Notes under the pieces: model-generated
Database searches by the model: none
Told to the model about the DNA's origin: nothing
The model's input: the letters and a program-made list of their open reading frames with translations, nothing else
Shown: positions 19,924-28,798 of the stretch, piece after piece
Layout: every line of letters begins with the position of its first letter
Numbering within the stretch: position 1 is the first letter of the stretch
Assembly: GCA_035533275.1 (NCBI GenBank)
Contig: DATLUD010000055.1
Location: forward strand, 1 to 64,000
DNA from: SCRA01 sp035533275
GTDB taxonomy: Bacteria; Vulcanimicrobiota; Vulcanimicrobiia; Vulcanimicrobiales; SCRA01
Length of the DNA stretch: 64,000 nucleotides
Direction: 5' to 3'
Made by a program: the position numbers and the translations under genes

Positions 19924-20553
19924 ATGAACGCGCAGCGCATCAAGGAAAGCACGGTCAACCACCTCTGGCCGGCCGTCGCATTCACGGTGGTCTCCGTCAT
20001 CGCGCTCGGCGTGATCTACCCGCTGGCGATGACGGGCATCGCGGAGCTGGTCTTTCCGAGCCAGGCGAACGGCTCGATCGTCTATCGCGACGGCAAGCCG
20101 ATCGGCTCCGACATCATCGGACAGCTCTGGACGAAGCTGGGCTACTTCCACGGCCGGCCCTCCGCCGCCGGGAAGGGATATGACCCGACATCGACCGGGG
20201 CGACGAATCTGGGGCCAACGTCGAAGAAGCTCATCGACTCGACGCGCGCGGCGATCGCCGCGCTCGAGAGGGAGAACCCGAACGCCGAGGTGCCCCTTCC
20301 GATGGACTTGGTCACCTCCAGCGGCAGCGGAATCGATCCAGATATCAGCCCGCAGGGAGCGATCTACCAAGCCCCGCGAATCGCGCGCGCGCGGGGCGTC
20401 GCCACGGCGAAGATCCTGACGCTGATCGCGCGGCACGTGCGCGGGCGCGAGCTGGGATTCCTCGGCGAGCCGCGCGTCAACGTCATGGAGCTGAACCTAG
20501 CGCTCGACGCGCGCTACCCCGCGGCGAGCCGGCGCTCAGACCGCGGGCGCTGA
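19924..20553 (+). CDS. kdpC: K+-transporting ATPase subunit KdpC
   Basis: Single-span periplasmic-facing subunit, 209 aa. One N-terminal membrane helix (PAVAFTVVSVIALGVIYPLAM), then FHGRPSAAGKGYDPTSTGATNLGPTS and SGSGIDPDISP, both diagnostic. The ATG at 19924 is chosen because a perfect GAGGAGGTGA ribosome site (19906-19915) lies 8 nt upstream; an in-frame GTG at 19912 falls inside that site. The 3' end overlaps the convergent KdpD-like gene by 18 bp. Confidence 0.95.
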   Translation: MNAQRIKESTVNHLWPAVAFTVVSVIALGVIYPLAMTGIAELVFPSQANGSIVYRDGKPIGSDIIGQLWTKLGYFHGRPSAAGKGYDPTSTGATNLGPTSKKLIDSTRAAIAALERENPNAEVPLPMDLVTSSGSGIDPDISPQGAIYQAPRIARARGVATAKILTLIARHVRGRELGFLGEPRVNVMELNLALDARYPAASRRSDRGR

Positions 20554-22656
20554 GGCCGGCGTCTCCGGGGCCAGCACCAGGAGATCGCGCGCGCCCGCCG
20601 CCAGGAGCTGCGCGGCAATGGGCTGCCGGTTGAACCAGCGCCGCTTGGTGCGCGCGCCTTCGACCACGAGCGTCGTCTCGCCGTCCGCGCGGCCGAGGTG
20701 CAGGAGCCCCTGGACGGGATCCTCCGCGACCTCCACCACCCAGGCCGCGCGAACCCGCCGCGCCGCTTGATGCAGCGCTTCCACCACGGGGGCTTGCGCA
20801 TCGCGCAGGGTCCGCGCGGCGTGATAGACGGTGAGCTCGCAGTGCATGCGCGCGGCCAGCGTCGCGCAGTGCCGGATCAAGCCGATGTCGCGCTCGCGGG
20901 GCGCCACGCCGAGGACGAGGCGGCGGAAGTAGATCTGCTGGCGCGGCGAGACCTTCGTGCGCAGCGTCTCGCGGAGCGCCAGCTCGCGCAGCGCGGTGAG
21001 GTTCTCGGTCGTGAAGAAGGATGTGAGCGCACGCTCGACACGTTCGGGTGGATAGATCTTGCCGGCGCGCAGACGCTCCCGCAGCGTCTCGGGGCTCGCG
21101 TCGATGAGCACCAGCTCGTCGGCCAGCTCGAGGATGGCGTCGGGCAAGGTTTCGCGGACGGCCACGCCCGTTAGCCGGCGGACGGTCTCGTTCAGTCCCT
21201 CCAGGTGCTGAACGTTCAACGTCGTGATCACCGAGATGCCGTCGCGAACGATGCTGAGGACTTCGTCATAGCGCTTGGCGATCGGGCTTCCGGGCGGATT
21301 GGTGTGCGCGAGCTCGTCGACGAGTGCGACTTGAGGCTTGCGCTTGATCACGGCGATCCGGTCGAGCTCCTCGTAGCGCACGCCGTCGGACTCCACGACT
21401 CGGCGGGGAAGCAGCTCGAGGCCATCCAAGAGGGCGGCGGTCTCCGCTCGGCCGTGCGTCTCGACGAAGCCGACGACCACGTCGACGCCGGCGTTCTTGA
21501 GCTGATGTGCGCGGTCGAGCATGGCGTACGTCTTGCCGCAACCGGCGGCGGCGCCGAGGTAGATCGTCAGATGGCCGTACCCGGTAGCGAGCTGACTCCA
21601 CGGGCGGCGCTCCGCATAGACGCCGGTCGTCGGGGGCGGCGTGGTCTCGGTGCCGCGCCGCGGGTCGAGAACGTAGAGGTCGCAGCGCGCAGGCTCGCCG
21701 CAGAGACGCATCGCCCGGTCGCCGACGGGCAGCGCGACGAGCACGGAGCGCTCGTCGACGATCGCCCCGCGCGGCGGGACGAGTCGCCCCCCCACCTCCA
21801 ACGCCAGCGATTCAGCCGCTTCGTCGCCCCCGGCAGACGTGGCGAGGATCTCCAGCTGCAGGTCCATGGCGGCGGCCAGCGCCGCGGCGCGGCGCACGAG
21901 CGGCGCGGCCTCGGCTCCCGGTCCGGGCGCCACCCTAGCGACGGAGGCCGTCTCGATGCCCACAGCGGGTGGATGCATGGCGTCGACCGTCCGGAGCATG
22001 ATCTCGCGGAACTGGCGCAGGACCTGCGGGCGAAACGGGCCGAGCAGAGCCCGCTCCACGTCGTCGGGGCGCACCACCGCCCCGGCGCGCACGCGCTGCT
22101 CCAAGACCTCCGGAGAGACATCGATGGCGATCAGCTGGTCGATGGCTTGCACGAAGGAGAGCGGGACGATCTCCCGCACCGGGAGACCCAAGAGAGACTC
22201 GGCCAGCGGAGCCGCGTGCTCGAGATGCTGGACGTTGACGGCACCGATGACGCCGATGCCTGCGTCACGCAGGGCCAGCGCGTCCTGCCACCGCTTGGCG
22301 TGCACCGAGCCGGGCAGGTTCGTATGCGCCAGCTCGTCGAGCACCAGGACGCTCGGGTGAGCCTGGAGGGCGGCAGCGTAGTCGAACTCCTCGAACGGAA
22401 CGCCGCTCACCTCGGCCGTGCGGGGCGAGATCCGCGGAATGCCCGCGGCCAGCGCCTCCAAGTCGGCACGCCCCTTGGTCTCGATCCAGCCGATCGCGAC
22501 GCGGACGCCGCGTTGCTGGAGCGCCCGCGCCTCGGTGAGGAGACGGCGCGTCTTGCCCGCTCCCGGAGCGTATCCCAGAAAGACGATCAGACGTGGGCCG
22601 GCTCCAAGCTCCCTGATCAGCGCCTCGGCCGACGGGCGCTCTCCCGCTCGCTGCAC
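20536..22656 (-). CDS. Tandem KdpD-like sensor without kinase domain
   Basis: 706-aa cytoplasmic protein built of two successive KdpD N-terminal modules, each a P-loop domain followed by a Usp-like domain. Module 1 has Walker A GYAPGAGKT (residues 28-36) and LVLDELAHTNLPGS; module 2 has GAAAGCGKT (about 367-375), VGFVETHGRAET, LVDELAHTNPPGSPIAKRY and TLNVQHLEGLNE. Module 2 is the more canonical. The membrane region, GAF, HisKA and HATPase parts of ordinary KdpD are absent; the protein ends after the second Usp-like region. The GTG start has GAAGGGGA upstream. A separate histidine kinase starts 71 bp away in the opposite direction and may supply the missing kinase activity (inference). It converges on kdpC, so it is outside the kdpFABC transcript. 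Confidence 0.9.
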   Translation of the reverse strand: MQRAGERPSAEALIRELGAGPRLIVFLGYAPGAGKTRRLLTEARALQQRGVRVAIGWIETKGRADLEALAAGIPRISPRTAEVSGVPFEEFDYAAALQAHPSVLVLDELAHTNLPGSVHAKRWQDALALRDAGIGVIGAVNVQHLEHAAPLAESLLGLPVREIVPLSFVQAIDQLIAIDVSPEVLEQRVRAGAVVRPDDVERALLGPFRPQVLRQFREIMLRTVDAMHPPAVGIETASVARVAPGPGAEAAPLVRRAAALAAAMDLQLEILATSAGGDEAAESLALEVGGRLVPPRGAIVDERSVLVALPVGDRAMRLCGEPARCDLYVLDPRRGTETTPPPTTGVYAERRPWSQLATGYGHLTIYLGAAAGCGKTYAMLDRAHQLKNAGVDVVVGFVETHGRAETAALLDGLELLPRRVVESDGVRYEELDRIAVIKRKPQVALVDELAHTNPPGSPIAKRYDEVLSIVRDGISVITTLNVQHLEGLNETVRRLTGVAVRETLPDAILELADELVLIDASPETLRERLRAGKIYPPERVERALTSFFTTENLTALRELALRETLRTKVSPRQQIYFRRLVLGVAPRERDIGLIRHCATLAARMHCELTVYHAARTLRDAQAPVVEALHQAARRVRAAWVVEVAEDPVQGLLHLGRADGETTLVVEGARTKRRWFNRQPIAAQLLAAGARDLLVLAPETPASAPAV

Positions 22657-22727
22657 GCCGTCCCCTTCGCGCTCGAGTGCGCGACTTCCAGCCGGATGCC
22701 GCTGCGCCGGGCGCGAAGGAGGGTGCG

Positions 22728-24305
22728 ATGCCGCGCTTGACCTCCGCCCTCTGCATGCTCTTGCTCCTCGCGGCGTGGGGTTTCGACCTGCTGACGCCGC
22801 AGGCGCTGGTGGCCGCGATCCTCTTGACGATCCCGGTGGCGCTCAGCGGGCTTCTGCTGGACCGGCGCGTCACGGCGGCCTTCGTTGCCGCGGCGCTGCT
22901 TGCCGACGTGAGCGCGGGGTGGTACAACGGCGTCCAACAGGGGCATCACTGGGATGCCGTCGCGGTGGCCAACCGCGTGCTGGCCGCGTTCTCCGTGGTG
23001 CTCGTCGGCGTGCTCGGCGCGCTCGCGCAGGGTGCGGCCGAGCGTTCCGCGCGTTTGGCCGCGCGCCAACGCCAGACGGAGCGCGAGCGCTCCCTGCGGC
23101 GCGCCTTCGAAGCGATCCGCTCCTCCGTGAACGTCGAGCTGGTGCTGCGCGCCGTGGTGCGCGAGGCCGTGCGCGTCTTCGATGCCGACGCGGCCCGGCT
23201 GTACACGGTCGAGGGCGGGCGGTTGGCGGCCATGACGTTCTCGTGCGAACGCGGCACGCAAGACGTGGCGATCTCGAGGGAGCGCCCGCCGGAGGAGGTG
23301 CTGGCCGTCGCCGGCCGCACGCTCGAGGAACGAGAGATCGGGGCGCTCCAGCCCGCCGATGCGCTGTCGCGCTTTGCGCTCCAGACGCTCGGGATGGATC
23401 ACGCGCTCATCGTGCCGATGGTCGATCACGGCACGAGCGTCGGCGTGCTCTTGGTCTGCGCGGCGTCCCCGGAGCATCTTCCTCACGAGGCCGCTGCCGC
23501 CGCGCGCGTCTACGGCGAGCAAGCTTCGATCGCCGTCGCGCAGGCGCGCCTGTTCGTGGAGCTGGCCGAGAAGAACGAAGCGCTGGAGGCGGCCAATCGC
23601 TCCATCGCCCATCGCGGCGAGGTGATCCGGGAGATCGTCTACGCGCTGTCGCACGACCTGCGCACGCCGGTGACGGCCCTTCGCATGACACTGCAGCAGG
23701 CGTTGGACGGCGTCTACGGCTCGCTTCCCGGGCCCTATAGCGACGTGCTCCGGCGCACGATAGGCTCAACGGAGGAGCTCGGACGGCTCACCGAGACGCT
23801 GCTGCTGGTGGCCCGCTACGAGTCCGGCGAGCAGTCGGCGCTGCGCACTCCCGTTGCGCTGGCGCGAATCGCCCAATCGGTCATCGAAGAGCTGCACCCG
23901 ATGTGGGCGTCGAAGGCCGTCGAGCTCGACGTGGACCTCGACGAGGACGCCACCGTGCTGGGAGACGAGAGCGAGCTGCGCCGCGCGATCCTCAACCTCG
24001 TGGCGAACGCGATCACGTGGACGCCGGAAGGGGGACGCATCGAGGTGCGCGCCGCGCGCGGTGAGCGCTCCGTGCTGATCGAGGTGGCCGACACGGGGTA
24101 CGGCGTCCCCGAGGAGCAACGCCCCTACCTGTTCCAGCGCCGGCCTCCCGCGACGGCGGGCGTTCGCGGCGCGGGATCCGGCCTCGGGCTCTATATCGTG
24201 CGGCGCATCGCAGAGAGCCACGGGGGTACGGTCGGGTACTCGCCGCGCGAGCCGCGCGGCAGCCGCTTCGTGCTGGAGCTGCCCGGGGTGCTTGCGCATG
24301 CCTGA
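22728..24305 (+). CDS. Sensor histidine kinase with membrane and GAF domains
   Basis: 525 aa. About three or four membrane helices in residues 1-110, a GAF domain (about 135-285, from RRAFEAIRSSVNVELVLRAV), HisKA with the phosphorylated histidine 309 in ALSHDLRTP, and HATPase with ILNLVANAITWTPEG, DTGYGVP and GSGLGLYIV. The membrane-GAF-HisKA-HATPase order is that of the C-terminal half of KdpD. ATG 22728 is preferred for its AAGGAGG site (22716-22722). It is translationally coupled to the next gene, its cognate response regulator, and divergent from the kinase-less KdpD-like sensor. Confidence 0.88.
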   Translation: MPRLTSALCMLLLLAAWGFDLLTPQALVAAILLTIPVALSGLLLDRRVTAAFVAAALLADVSAGWYNGVQQGHHWDAVAVANRVLAAFSVVLVGVLGALAQGAAERSARLAARQRQTERERSLRRAFEAIRSSVNVELVLRAVVREAVRVFDADAARLYTVEGGRLAAMTFSCERGTQDVAISRERPPEEVLAVAGRTLEEREIGALQPADALSRFALQTLGMDHALIVPMVDHGTSVGVLLVCAASPEHLPHEAAAAARVYGEQASIAVAQARLFVELAEKNEALEAANRSIAHRGEVIREIVYALSHDLRTPVTALRMTLQQALDGVYGSLPGPYSDVLRRTIGSTEELGRLTETLLLVARYESGEQSALRTPVALARIAQSVIEELHPMWASKAVELDVDLDEDATVLGDESELRRAILNLVANAITWTPEGGRIEVRAARGERSVLIEVADTGYGVPEEQRPYLFQRRPPATAGVRGAGSGLGLYIVRRIAESHGGTVGYSPREPRGSRFVLELPGVLAHA

Positions 24306-24939
24306 GTCCGTGCGGGCCGTGCTCGTCGAGGACCATGCGCTCACGCGGGTTGGCCTGCGCGCGGCGCTCGCGGAGGCCGGCGTGGACGTCGTTGGCGAGG
24401 CCTCGGACGGACTGCTCGGCTTCGACGAGGTCGCGCGCGCGCGGCCCGACGTGGCCGTGGTGGACCTGGGGCTACCGGGGATCGACGGCATCGAGCTCAC
24501 GCGGCGCATTCGGGCGGCCTATCCGCAGACGCGCGTCGTGGTGCTCACGATGCACGATCTGGACACCGAGGTGCTGGCGGCGCTGGCCGCGGGGGCGGAT
24601 GCCTACTGCGTCAAGTCCGCCGACCCCGCGCGCGTGATTGCGGCGGTGCGCGTCGCGGCGGAGGGCGGCGCCTACTTCGACCCGGCCGTCGCCCACGTGG
24701 TCCTGCGCCAGATGGGGCGCGGCGAGCCGGTTGCTCCGCGCGCGGAGTCGCCGCTGACGCCCCGCGAGACGGAGATCTTGCGCCTGGTCTCCGAGGGTGT
24801 CGGCAACGCGGAGATCGCCCAGCGCCTCTCGCTAGGCCTGGGCACGGTCAAGGGGCACGTCCGCGACATCCTCGAGAAGCTCTCCGCCGCCGACCGCACG
24901 CAGGCCGCGGTGGTCGCGTTGCGCCGCGGGCTCATCTAA
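24298..24939 (+). CDS. NarL/LuxR-type response regulator
   Basis: 213 aa: receiver domain with phospho-acceptor D56 in VVDLGLPGIDG and conserved K in YCVKS, then a LuxR helix-turn-helix (LTPRETEILRLVSEGVGNAEIAQRLSLGLGTVKGHVRDILEKL). The ATG overlaps the kinase stop by 8 bp. KdpE, the usual partner of KdpD, is an OmpR-type regulator; here the regulator next to kdp is of another family. Whether it controls kdp is inferred from position only. Confidence 0.9.
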   Translation: MPESVRAVLVEDHALTRVGLRAALAEAGVDVVGEASDGLLGFDEVARARPDVAVVDLGLPGIDGIELTRRIRAAYPQTRVVVLTMHDLDTEVLAALAAGADAYCVKSADPARVIAAVRVAAEGGAYFDPAVAHVVLRQMGRGEPVAPRAESPLTPRETEILRLVSEGVGNAEIAQRLSLGLGTVKGHVRDILEKLSAADRTQAAVVALRRGLI

Positions 24940-25160
24940 GGATCGCCGCGGCTGCCCGTCTCCCAATGGCTCTTGGCGGTGCGCCACATTCGCACCGCCG
25001 CGTAGCCGAGCAGGGCCACCACGATCGCGAACGTCCAGGCGCGCACGATGAAGTGCAGCAGCCAGAACGCCACCAGGGCGACGGCGACCGCCGCCACCCC
25101 GCTGAGCGCCCCGAGGACCTTGAGCAGCGACCGGCGCTGAGGCGGACGACGAGGTATCAC
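24936..25160 (-). CDS. Small two-span membrane protein
   Basis: About 74 aa with two hydrophobic segments (VLGALSGVAAVAVALVAFWLLHFIV and WTFAIVVALLGYAAVRMW) and basic ends. The GTG at 25160 overlaps the stop of the peptide-binding lipoprotein by 4 bp (GTGA), the usual coupling here; an in-frame GTG at 25172 is an alternative. Not recognised; no permease genes for the binding protein are nearby and this is too small to be one. Confidence 0.6.
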   Translation of the reverse strand: MIPRRPPQRRSLLKVLGALSGVAAVAVALVAFWLLHFIVRAWTFAIVVALLGYAAVRMWRTAKSHWETGSRGDP

Positions 25161-26779
25161 GGCAGATCCCACTCCTCACTGTTGCTGAAGGCGTAGAGCA
25201 TGTTCGGCGCATATCCCGTGACCGCGGGATTGAGCGCCGTGAAAGCCGAGGGATAGACCAGGAAGTCGGAGACCGCGTCATCGTGGATGAGACGCTGCAT
25301 TCCGTCGAAGGCGCGCCGGCGCGCGGCGAGGTCGTCGGTGTCCGCCTGGGCCGCGAAGAGACGGTCGTACTCCGGATCGCACCAGCGCTCCGTGTTCGGT
25401 CCTCCCGGCGCGCGCTGGTCGCAGGTGTAGAGCTCCGAGGCCTCGGGATCGGCGCCGCCGTACCAATCGGAGTACGCGAGGTTGAAGTTGCCTCCCCGCT
25501 CGATGCCGCCGTCCGCCGCCGGCGCGAAGAAGAGCGTCGACGGATAAGCCTTGAGGATGGTCTCGATGCCCACGGCGCGCAGCTCCGCTTGGACCACCGT
25601 CGCCAAGCGTTGCGCGGTGGCGCTGGTGCCCACGTACGCGAAGTCCAAGAGCATGCGGTGACCGTCCTTCACCCGGACGCCGCCGCGCAGGCGCCAGCCG
25701 GCGCGGTCGAGGTCGGCCGCGGCGGCCTTGGGGTCGAAGGGCGGGTTCGCGATGCGCGGATCGTGCGCCCAGAGCGCCGCGGGGATCTCCGTGGTGGCGA
25801 TGGGATGCAGGCCGAGGTAGACGGTGCGCGCGATTGCGGCGCGGTCCACGGCCTCGATGATCGCGCGGCGCACCAGCGGATCGTCGGTTGGCGGGCGCGC
25901 CGTCTGGAACTCCAGGAACGTGGTGTGGTTCTGCGGCGTCTCGATCACGCGCACGCCGGGGATGGCGCGCGCCTGCGGCACCTCAGCGTCCGAGAGCTCG
26001 GCGACGTCGATGGCGTGGGTGCGCAGCTCGAGCAGCAGCGTGTTGGAGTCGGGAACGATCTTGACGATCAGCTGCCGGAGGTGCGGCTTGCGGCGCGCGT
26101 AGGGATTGGGCTCCAGCACGACCTCGTCGCCGTGGCGCCACGAGACCACCCGAAACGGTCCGCTGCCGAACGGGTGCCCGTTCCAAGCGGCGTGCGCGAT
26201 GTCGGTGCTCGTGAACGCGTGAGCGGGAAGAATGCCATAGGCGTAGTCGGACTCGGCGAAGAGCTCGGAGACGGCTGCCGCCCACGGCTTGCGCAAGCGG
26301 ATGCGCACCGTATAGGGGCCGGGCGTGGCGAGCGAGGCGATGCGGCGATAGGGCTCGGCTTCGGTGACGGGATTGCGCGGATCGAGGATCGCGCGATAGG
26401 TGAACGCCACGTCGGCCGACGTCAGCGGCGTGCCGTCCGCGAAGCGCTCGTCGCGGCGCAGGTGGTAGGTGATGGTGAGGCCGTCGCGCGAGATGCCGCC
26501 GTCGGCGCGCGTCGGGACCTCCCGGGCCACCAGCGGCACGAGCTGGTTCCGCGGGGAGAGCCCGACGAGCGTCTCGGTGTAGAGCTGCCCCAGATCGACC
26601 GCCGTCTGCGAGGTGACGAAGAGCGGGTTGAGCGAGGAGGGGTCGCTGACGATGCCGATGCGCAAGACGTGCGGCGTGCCCCAGCGCTCGTCGCCCACGC
26701 GCTGGCAGCCGGAGAGCGCCGTCGCGGCCAGGAGCGCGCAGCAGGCCGCCGCCGCCAGCGAGCGCAGGGCGCTACGCAC
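25157..26779 (-). CDS. Peptide/nickel-type ABC substrate-binding lipoprotein
   Basis: SBP_bac_5 (DppA/OppA) family protein, 540 aa. The signal peptide ends in the lipobox LSGC (cysteine 24), so it is a lipoprotein. Family hallmarks: LRIGIVSDPSSLNPL, GLTITYHLRRDERFADGTPLTSADVAFTYRAI and GSGPFRVVSW. A paralogue of similar length lies at 45062-46783. Permease and ATPase genes are not adjacent. The GTG start overlaps the gluQ 3' end by 8 bp. Confidence 0.88.
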   Translation of the reverse strand: MRSALRSLAAAACCALLAATALSGCQRVGDERWGTPHVLRIGIVSDPSSLNPLFVTSQTAVDLGQLYTETLVGLSPRNQLVPLVAREVPTRADGGISRDGLTITYHLRRDERFADGTPLTSADVAFTYRAILDPRNPVTEAEPYRRIASLATPGPYTVRIRLRKPWAAAVSELFAESDYAYGILPAHAFTSTDIAHAAWNGHPFGSGPFRVVSWRHGDEVVLEPNPYARRKPHLRQLIVKIVPDSNTLLLELRTHAIDVAELSDAEVPQARAIPGVRVIETPQNHTTFLEFQTARPPTDDPLVRRAIIEAVDRAAIARTVYLGLHPIATTEIPAALWAHDPRIANPPFDPKAAAADLDRAGWRLRGGVRVKDGHRMLLDFAYVGTSATAQRLATVVQAELRAVGIETILKAYPSTLFFAPAADGGIERGGNFNLAYSDWYGGADPEASELYTCDQRAPGGPNTERWCDPEYDRLFAAQADTDDLAARRRAFDGMQRLIHDDAVSDFLVYPSAFTALNPAVTGYAPNMLYAFSNSEEWDLP

Positions 26780-27695
26780 CCGGCCGCTCGGCGCGACCGC
26801 GCAGCTCCTCGACGCCGCGACCGAGGTCCAACAGATCGCGCGGGCTCAGGCGCGCGCCCTGCGCCGCCCAGCCCAGGCTCGCCGCCAGCATCCCCACCAC
26901 CGTGCGCGCATCCTCCCCGGCATCGCGCAGCCCCGCGACCGTGGTCGACGGCGTCCGCTTGGCCAGACGCTTTCCCTCGTCATCGCGCACGAGCGGCACG
27001 TGGCCGAACCGGGGCGCGGCGCGCCCGAGCATCTCGTACAGCGCGAGCTGGCGCGGCGTGGAGCTCACCAGGTCCTCACCGCGAACCACCCGCGTGACGC
27101 CCATCTCGGCATCGTCGATCGCCACGGCCAACTGGTAGCCGAAGGCGCCGTCGGCGCGGCGCACCACCACGTCGCCGTAGGCGTCGGCGCGCGCGCGCTG
27201 GGGTCCCAGCACGAGATCGTCCCAAGCGTAGGTCCGCGCGGGGGCGCGAAGGCGCCAGGCCGGCGCACGGCCGTCCGCGCTCGCCGAGGCCGGGCTGCGC
27301 GCGCACGTGCCGGGATAGCGAGCCTCCTCGCCGAGATGCGGGGCGCCGACGGCGTGGTGGACGTCGGCACGCGAGCACCAGCACGGGTAGACCAGGCCGC
27401 GCGCGCGCAACTCGTCGAGCACGCTCGCGTAGCGCTCGCCGCGCGAGCTCTGGAAGACGGGGCCCTCGTCGTAGTCCATGCCCAGCCACTCCAGGTCGCG
27501 CAGGATCAGCTCGGCGTATGCGCGGCGCGAGCGTTGGGGATCGAGGTCCTCGACGCGCAGCAGCACGCGCCCGCCGCCGACGCGGGCGTCAAGCCAAGCC
27601 AACAGCGCGGTGCGCGCGTTGCCCAGGTGCATCGGTCCCGTGGGGCTGGGCGCGCAGCGCCCCCGCCGCTGCGCGTGCGTCTGAACCACGAGCAC
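26772..27695 (-). CDS. gluQ: Glutamyl-Q tRNA(Asp) synthetase
   Basis: 307 aa, a truncated glutamyl-tRNA synthetase lacking the anticodon-binding domain, typical of GluQRS, which attaches glutamate to queuosine in tRNA-Asp. Motifs: class I signature RCAPSPTGPMHLGNARTALLAW, KMSKS variant KRLAKRT, and zinc ligands in CWCSRADVHHA and the YPGTC further on. The GTG start has GGGGAAAG upstream. It heads a minus-strand unit with the binding lipoprotein and small membrane protein, apparently by overlap only. Confidence 0.9.
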   Translation of the reverse strand: MLVVQTHAQRRGRCAPSPTGPMHLGNARTALLAWLDARVGGGRVLLRVEDLDPQRSRRAYAELILRDLEWLGMDYDEGPVFQSSRGERYASVLDELRARGLVYPCWCSRADVHHAVGAPHLGEEARYPGTCARSPASASADGRAPAWRLRAPARTYAWDDLVLGPQRARADAYGDVVVRRADGAFGYQLAVAIDDAEMGVTRVVRGEDLVSSTPRQLALYEMLGRAAPRFGHVPLVRDDEGKRLAKRTPSTTVAGLRDAGEDARTVVGMLAASLGWAAQGARLSPRDLLDLGRGVEELRGRAERPGA

Positions 27696-27753
27696 GTTCT
27701 TTCCCCAGCGGAGGGCTTCACCTGCCTCTTGCCGAGGCTCGGAGAGCGGCCGC

Positions 27754-28692
27754 TCAGGGCGCGACTTGCTGCGGACCGCTCATCGAAGGAGCCCAGAGAA
27801 CGGTACGATTCTTACCCGCGGACTTCGCCGCGTACAGGGCCCGGTCGGCCCGGTCGATCGATTGCTCCACGGGGACGCCGGGATCCAGCAGCGTGAGGCC
27901 GAACGACGCCGTCACGTTGAACGATGCGTGATCCTTGCTCTCATGACGCATCGAGGCCAACCCTTCCCGCAGGCGCTCGACGATGGCGAACCCCGAAGCC
28001 TGATCGGCATCGGGCATGCAAATCACGAACTCCTCGCCGCCGTATCGGAAAACCCGGTCATAGGGACGCAATTGAGCCATGACGTAGTTCGCCATCGCGG
28101 TCAGGACGCCATCGCCGACGACATGCCCGTAGGTGTCGTTCACGACCTTGAATTGGTCCACGTCCATCATCACGAGGCAGCAGGTGTGGACTTTTCGCTG
28201 CACCATCTGCTGCTGCTCGCGCAGCTTGGTCAACATCCCGATGCGGCTGAATGTGCTCGTCAAGGGATCCAGGTTGTAGAGCGCGTCCTCGAATTCACGC
28301 TTCATGGTCAGGATCTCCAAACGCATGCGTTTCAGCGCGCTGACGAAGGGTTCGTATTCCTGGACGGAGATGGGCGCGCCGTCCCGCGAGGCCCGCAGTA
28401 ACGTCGCAGCGTACTGGTGCATGCGCTCGTGTTCCGTCGCGATCTCCGCGAATCCCGGATGGTGCCCGAGCTCCGAGGCCCCCGAGCCGTAGTACCATTG
28501 GCCGAAGCGACACCGGCGATGGGCGTCGCCGCTGACGTCCCGCTCGTCGGGAGGCAAGCGGCAGATCAGGGTAACGTGGAGCTCCTCATACCACTGCTCA
28601 TGATGGTGGAGCGCTTGATCCAGTGCGACGAGCGCCGTCCGCATCGTGTCTTGAGGCAAATCGTGGCTCAACGTCCGGTACCCCCTTACCAT
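27754..28692 (-). CDS. Diguanylate cyclase with CZB zinc-sensing domain (DgcZ-like)
   Basis: About 312 aa. The N-terminal part is a CZB domain with the zinc-ligand pattern of E. coli DgcZ/YdeH: histidine in ALHHHEQW, cysteine in RCRFGQWYYG and histidines in EHERMHQYA. The C-terminal GGDEF domain (from NLDPLTSTFSR) has YGGEEF, so it should make cyclic di-GMP; NDTYGHVVGD and ADRALYAAKSAGKNR are conserved. Zinc would repress activity by analogy. The ATG at 28692 is not preceded by a clear ribosome site; a start at MRTALVALDQALHHHEQW about 17 residues downstream would give the length of DgcZ. Confidence 0.85.
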   Translation of the reverse strand: MVRGYRTLSHDLPQDTMRTALVALDQALHHHEQWYEELHVTLICRLPPDERDVSGDAHRRCRFGQWYYGSGASELGHHPGFAEIATEHERMHQYAATLLRASRDGAPISVQEYEPFVSALKRMRLEILTMKREFEDALYNLDPLTSTFSRIGMLTKLREQQQMVQRKVHTCCLVMMDVDQFKVVNDTYGHVVGDGVLTAMANYVMAQLRPYDRVFRYGGEEFVICMPDADQASGFAIVERLREGLASMRHESKDHASFNVTASFGLTLLDPGVPVEQSIDRADRALYAAKSAGKNRTVLWAPSMSGPQQVAP

Positions 28693-28798
28693 GATCCCCA
28701 AGAAGAGGGGCGTGACCCCACGCACCGGAGGCCGCGCCGCCGGAACGGGCACCGGACTCCCGGCGGGAGCAGCTCGACCCCTCGCGAATCCTGCGGGC

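Noticed and set aside
27724..27755. GCCTC/GAGGC hairpin and GAGCGGCCGCTC palindrome between gluQ and the cyclase
   Set aside because: Short, no T-tract, overlaps the cyclase stop; expected by chance in GC-rich sequence.
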